Shown one piece after another: positions 61,862-64,000 of a DNA stretch of 64,000 bases (position 1 is the first letter of the stretch; each line of letters starts with the position of its first letter). Below the pieces are notes generated by a model that saw nothing but the letters and a program-made list of their open reading frames with translations, searched no databases and was not told the DNA's origin. The position numbers were made by a program, and so were the translations under genes. This stretch comes from Thiohalobacter sp. IOR34 (GTDB lineage: Bacteria > Pseudomonadota > Gammaproteobacteria > Thiohalobacterales > Thiohalobacteraceae). The DNA is taken from assembly GCF_030406045.1 (NCBI RefSeq), contig NZ_CP128988.1:2143438-2207437 (forward strand). Direction: 5' to 3'.

Positions 61862-63223
61862 ATGACCGATACAGCCACCGACCAGAACGCCACCCAGCAA
61901 CGCCTCAAGACCCTGTCCGACGCACTGGCCTCCGGTGCCGCCGGGCAGGTGCGGCGCCTGATCCACAACCTGCATCCGGCCGAGATCGCCCATCTGCTGG
62001 AATCCCTGCCCAAGGGGCCGCGCATCATCCTCTGGGAACTGGTCGACCCCGAGGACCGCGGCGAGATCCTGCTGCACGTCAACGACGAGGTGCGCTCCGG
62101 CCTGATCGACGAGATGGAGACCGGCGAGCTGGTGGCCGCCACCGAAGGTCTGGACACCGACGACCTGGCCGACCTGCTACAGGACCTGCCCGGCACCGTG
62201 ATCCACGAGGTGCTGCGCTCCATGGACCTGCAGAACAGGCATCGCCTGGAGGCCGTGCTCTCCTATCCGGAGGACACCGCCGGCGGCCTGATGAACCTCG
62301 ACACGGTGACGGTGCGCGCCGACGTGTCGCTGGACGTGGTGTTGCGCTACCTGCGCCTTCGCGGCAGCATCCCGGACCTCACCGACAGCCTGATGGTGGT
62401 CGACCGCTACGACAAGTACCTCGGCCTGCTGCCACTCTCCACCCTGCTCACCCAGGATCCCGACCTCAGCGTGGCCGAGGTCATGGAGCGCGACATCGAG
62501 GGCATCCCCGCCGACATGCCGGCGGTGGAAGTCGCCAAGCTGTTCGAGGACCGCGACCTGGTATCCGCCCCGGTGGTGGACGAGAACGGCAAGCTGCTCG
62601 GCCGCATCACCATCGACGACGTGGTGGACGTGATTCGCGACGAGGCCGATCACAACATCATGAGCATGGCCGGCCTCGACGAGGAGGACGACATCTTCGC
62701 CCCGGTGGTACCCAGTGCCCGCCGCCGGGCGCTGTGGCTGGGCATCAACCTGCTCACTGCCTTCGTCGCCTCCTGGGTGATCGGCCGCTTCGAGAGCACC
62801 CTGGAGCAGGTGGTGGCGCTGGCGGTGCTGATGCCGATCGTCGCCAGCATGGGCGGCATCGCCGGCAGCCAGACCCTGACCATCGTCATCCGCGGTCTGG
62901 CGCTCGGCCAGATCGGCAAGTCCAACGCCCGCTGGCTGATGTACAAGGAACTGGCGGTCGGGATGCTGAACGGCATCCTCTGGGCCCTGGTGGTGGCCTT
63001 CATCGCCATGGCCTGGTTCCAGAACAGCAACATCGGCATGGTCATTGGGGCCGCGCTGATCATCAACCTGATCATCGCCGCCCTGGCCGGCTTCAGCATC
63101 CCCCTGCTGCTGCGCCGCCTGGGCATCGACCCCGCCCTGGCCGGCAGCGTACTGTTGACCACGGTCACCGACGTGGTCGGCTTCATGACCTTCCTCGGCC
63201 TGGGGACGCTGTATCTGCTCTAG
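61862..63223 (+). CDS. mgtE: Magnesium transporter MgtE
   Basis: A 453-residue Mg2+ channel. The N domain (about 15-130: IHNLHPAEIAHLLESLP) and two CBS domains (about 135-260, with VVDENGKLLGRITIDDVVDV) sense cytoplasmic Mg2+. Five helices follow, with ARRRALWLGINLLTAFVASW, MGGIAGSQTLT and a pore segment near DPALAGSVLLTTVTDVVGF. Its stop is the TAG of TAGCCCGC. Confidence 0.95.
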   Translation: MTDTATDQNATQQRLKTLSDALASGAAGQVRRLIHNLHPAEIAHLLESLPKGPRIILWELVDPEDRGEILLHVNDEVRSGLIDEMETGELVAATEGLDTDDLADLLQDLPGTVIHEVLRSMDLQNRHRLEAVLSYPEDTAGGLMNLDTVTVRADVSLDVVLRYLRLRGSIPDLTDSLMVVDRYDKYLGLLPLSTLLTQDPDLSVAEVMERDIEGIPADMPAVEVAKLFEDRDLVSAPVVDENGKLLGRITIDDVVDVIRDEADHNIMSMAGLDEEDDIFAPVVPSARRRALWLGINLLTAFVASWVIGRFESTLEQVVALAVLMPIVASMGGIAGSQTLTIVIRGLALGQIGKSNARWLMYKELAVGMLNGILWALVVAFIAMAWFQNSNIGMVIGAALIINLIIAALAGFSIPLLLRRLGIDPALAGSVLLTTVTDVVGFMTFLGLGTLYLL

Positions 63224-63364
63224 CCCGCATATTGCATCAGGCCCCCGGATGATGGCGTGGCTGGACCCGCCGGGGATCGCGGCCTGGAGGCCGCTCCTAC
63301 GGGGCATGGCGCCACCCTGGCAGGAGCGGCCTCCAGGCCGCGATTGGCGCGCTGTCAACAGGCC
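63221..63364. repeat. Composite repeat with REP doublet
   Basis: TAGCCCGCATATTGCATCAG, a ATGATGGCGTGGCTGGACCC body, then a REP pair at 63276-63300 and 63320-63344 (19-base loop) and ...TCAACAGGCC. The first three bases are the mgtE stop codon. Nearly identical to 63525-63668. Confidence 0.88.
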
Positions 63365-63527
63365 CAGGCTGTCGGATTCAGGCAAGCGTAGCGAGTGGCG
63401 GGAGAGCGTGCACAAATTTTCACGATTTCGAGGCACAGAGTGGGCCTGCGCAACAAGGAATCGGGGGAGATTCGGGCCGCCCTCCCATCAGCGCAGTAGA
63501 TGGGTCCTGAGTCCGACAGACTCCTAG
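63365..63527. mobile_element. Diverged copy of the CTAG-flanked MITE-like element, inverted
   Basis: Read on the minus strand it follows the 29574-29740 element throughout (GTCGGACTCAGGAC..., GCGGCCCGAATCTCCCC, CCTCGAAATCGTGAA). The terminal repeats are degraded (CAGGCTGTCGGATTC; GAGTCCGACAGACTC). CTAG remains at the right edge (63524-63527). Confidence 0.75.
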
Positions 63528-63668
63528 CCCGCCTATTGCATCAGGACCCGGATGATGGCGTGGCTGGACCCGCCGGGGATCGCGGCCTGGAGACCGCTCC
63601 TACGGGGCATGGCGGCACCCTGGCAGGAGCGGCCTCCAGGCCGCGATTGGCGCGGTGTTGACAGGCCC
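63525..63668. repeat. Composite repeat with REP doublet
   Basis: TAGCCCGCCTATTGCATCAG and the same body as the 63221 copy; REP pair at 63579-63603 and 63623-63647. It shares TAG with the end of the preceding MITE-like copy, giving a direct duplication of the unit around that element. Confidence 0.88.
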
Positions 63669-63685
63669 CGGGAATCTGTTGGGTT

Positions 63686-63749
63686 TAGCCCGGATATTGC
63701 ACCAAGGATTCGCCCTGAAACTCGAATCCTTGGTGCAATATCCGGGCTA
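63686..63749. repeat. Perfect palindrome with 27-bp arms (minimal TARCCCGG element)
   Basis: TAGCCCGGATATTGCACCAA... (63686-63712) and its exact complement (63723-63749) around a ten-base loop ccctgaaact. It is the 26606 element reduced to its two ends. It could form a strong hairpin in the leader of the downstream antiporter gene. Confidence 0.92.
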
Positions 63750-63815
63750 GGGGGCGCTGAAGTCTGACCGCAGGCTGCCGACAACAGGGATGGCTAGCCA
63801 CGAGAGGGACGCCGC

Positions 63816-64000
63816 ATGTACATCCAGCGCCATGGACCATCCTGTCTAACCCTGCTGACCCTGGGCCTGCTGCTGCCGTTCACCACCCAGGCCTCGACCG
63901 GCATCCAGCCGCTCGACTTCACCGGCCACTGGGCCGGCTGGCTGGCGGTCGGCATCTTCGTCGCCGCCTATGCCCTGGTGATCGCCGAGGAGGCCATCCA
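63816..64000 (+). CDS. nhaD: NhaD-like sodium/proton antiporter (start only)
   Basis: Only 61 codons are inside the window. A hydrophobic signal-like N-terminus (LTLLTLGLLLPFTTQA) is followed by LDFTGHWAGWLAVGIFVAAY and ALVIAEEAI, which fits the first membrane segment of NhaD-type antiporters. GAGAGGGAC precedes the ATG at 63816. The family call rests on this short stretch. Confidence 0.65.
   Translation, partial: MYIQRHGPSCLTLLTLGLLLPFTTQASTGIQPLDFTGHWAGWLAVGIFVAAYALVIAEEAI

Overview
The window is a 64 kb piece of chromosome from a high-GC gammaproteobacterium. Gene order matches Escherichia coli over long stretches: purA-yjeT-hflC-hflK-hflX-hfq-miaA-mutL-amiB-tsaE-nnr with queG beside it; rsmI/lpoA-yraN-diaA-dolP; mlaFEDCB-ibaG-murA facing yrbG-kdsD-kdsC-lptCAB-rpoN-hpf-ptsN-rapZ. 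HPr kinase, a short HisG with a separate HisZ, a petABC bc1 complex and a periplasmic NapA-like molybdoenzyme point away from enterics and toward a respiratory, possibly sulfur- or nitrate-using lineage such as the Chromatiales. That placement is inference. No rRNA, tRNA or CRISPR array was seen.

Layout. 1-2.8 kb: a two-gene anaerobic respiratory operon (diheme cytochrome c, then a Tat-exported molybdoenzyme cut by the window edge) behind a perfect FNR/ANR box. 2.9-5.8 kb: a membrane GGDEF-EAL protein. 6.0-6.6 kb: repeats and an IS200 remnant. 6.6-13.5 kb: rsmJ, adk, a SulP transporter, deaD and a thioredoxin-like gene. 13.6-26.6 kb: the purA-to-nnr block on the minus strand. 26.6-30.5 kb: two tRNA-modification genes (queG, trhP) set among repeats. 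30.5-35.5 kb: the rsmI/lpoA block and a macro-domain gene. 35.6-39.5 kb: sspB, sspA and petABC, the latter behind a second FNR-type promoter. 39.6-41.6 kb: Nif3-like and AlgW/DegS genes. 41.9-49.7 kb: lipid-transport genes, murA and hisGDC. 49.9-61.5 kb: the Kdo, LPS-transport, sigma-54 and PTS-Ntr cluster. 61.9-64 kb: mgtE and the start of a NhaD-like antiporter.

How the parts fit. Much of the window serves the cell envelope: Mla phospholipid transport, Lpt LPS transport, Kdo synthesis, MurA, LpoA, DolP and an amidase. Nitrogen and carbon signalling (PtsN, HPr, EI, HprK, RapZ, an EIIA-Man-like protein) sits beside rpoN. The two FNR boxes, each with a -10 hexamer at near class II spacing, suggest that bc1 and the molybdoenzyme are induced together when oxygen falls.

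Most notable. rpoN carries an in-frame TAA where a conserved lysine is expected. The last 52 codons, including the RpoN box, remain intact and in frame downstream. The gaps between genes hold a rich repeat ecology: nine REP doublets, a tandem 210-bp array, elements with a TARCCCGGATATTGCACC terminus (one reduced to a perfect 27-bp-arm palindrome), a CTAG-flanked MITE-like element, and heptamer satellites. Several genes take their stop codons, and in two cases their C-terminal tails, from these repeats.
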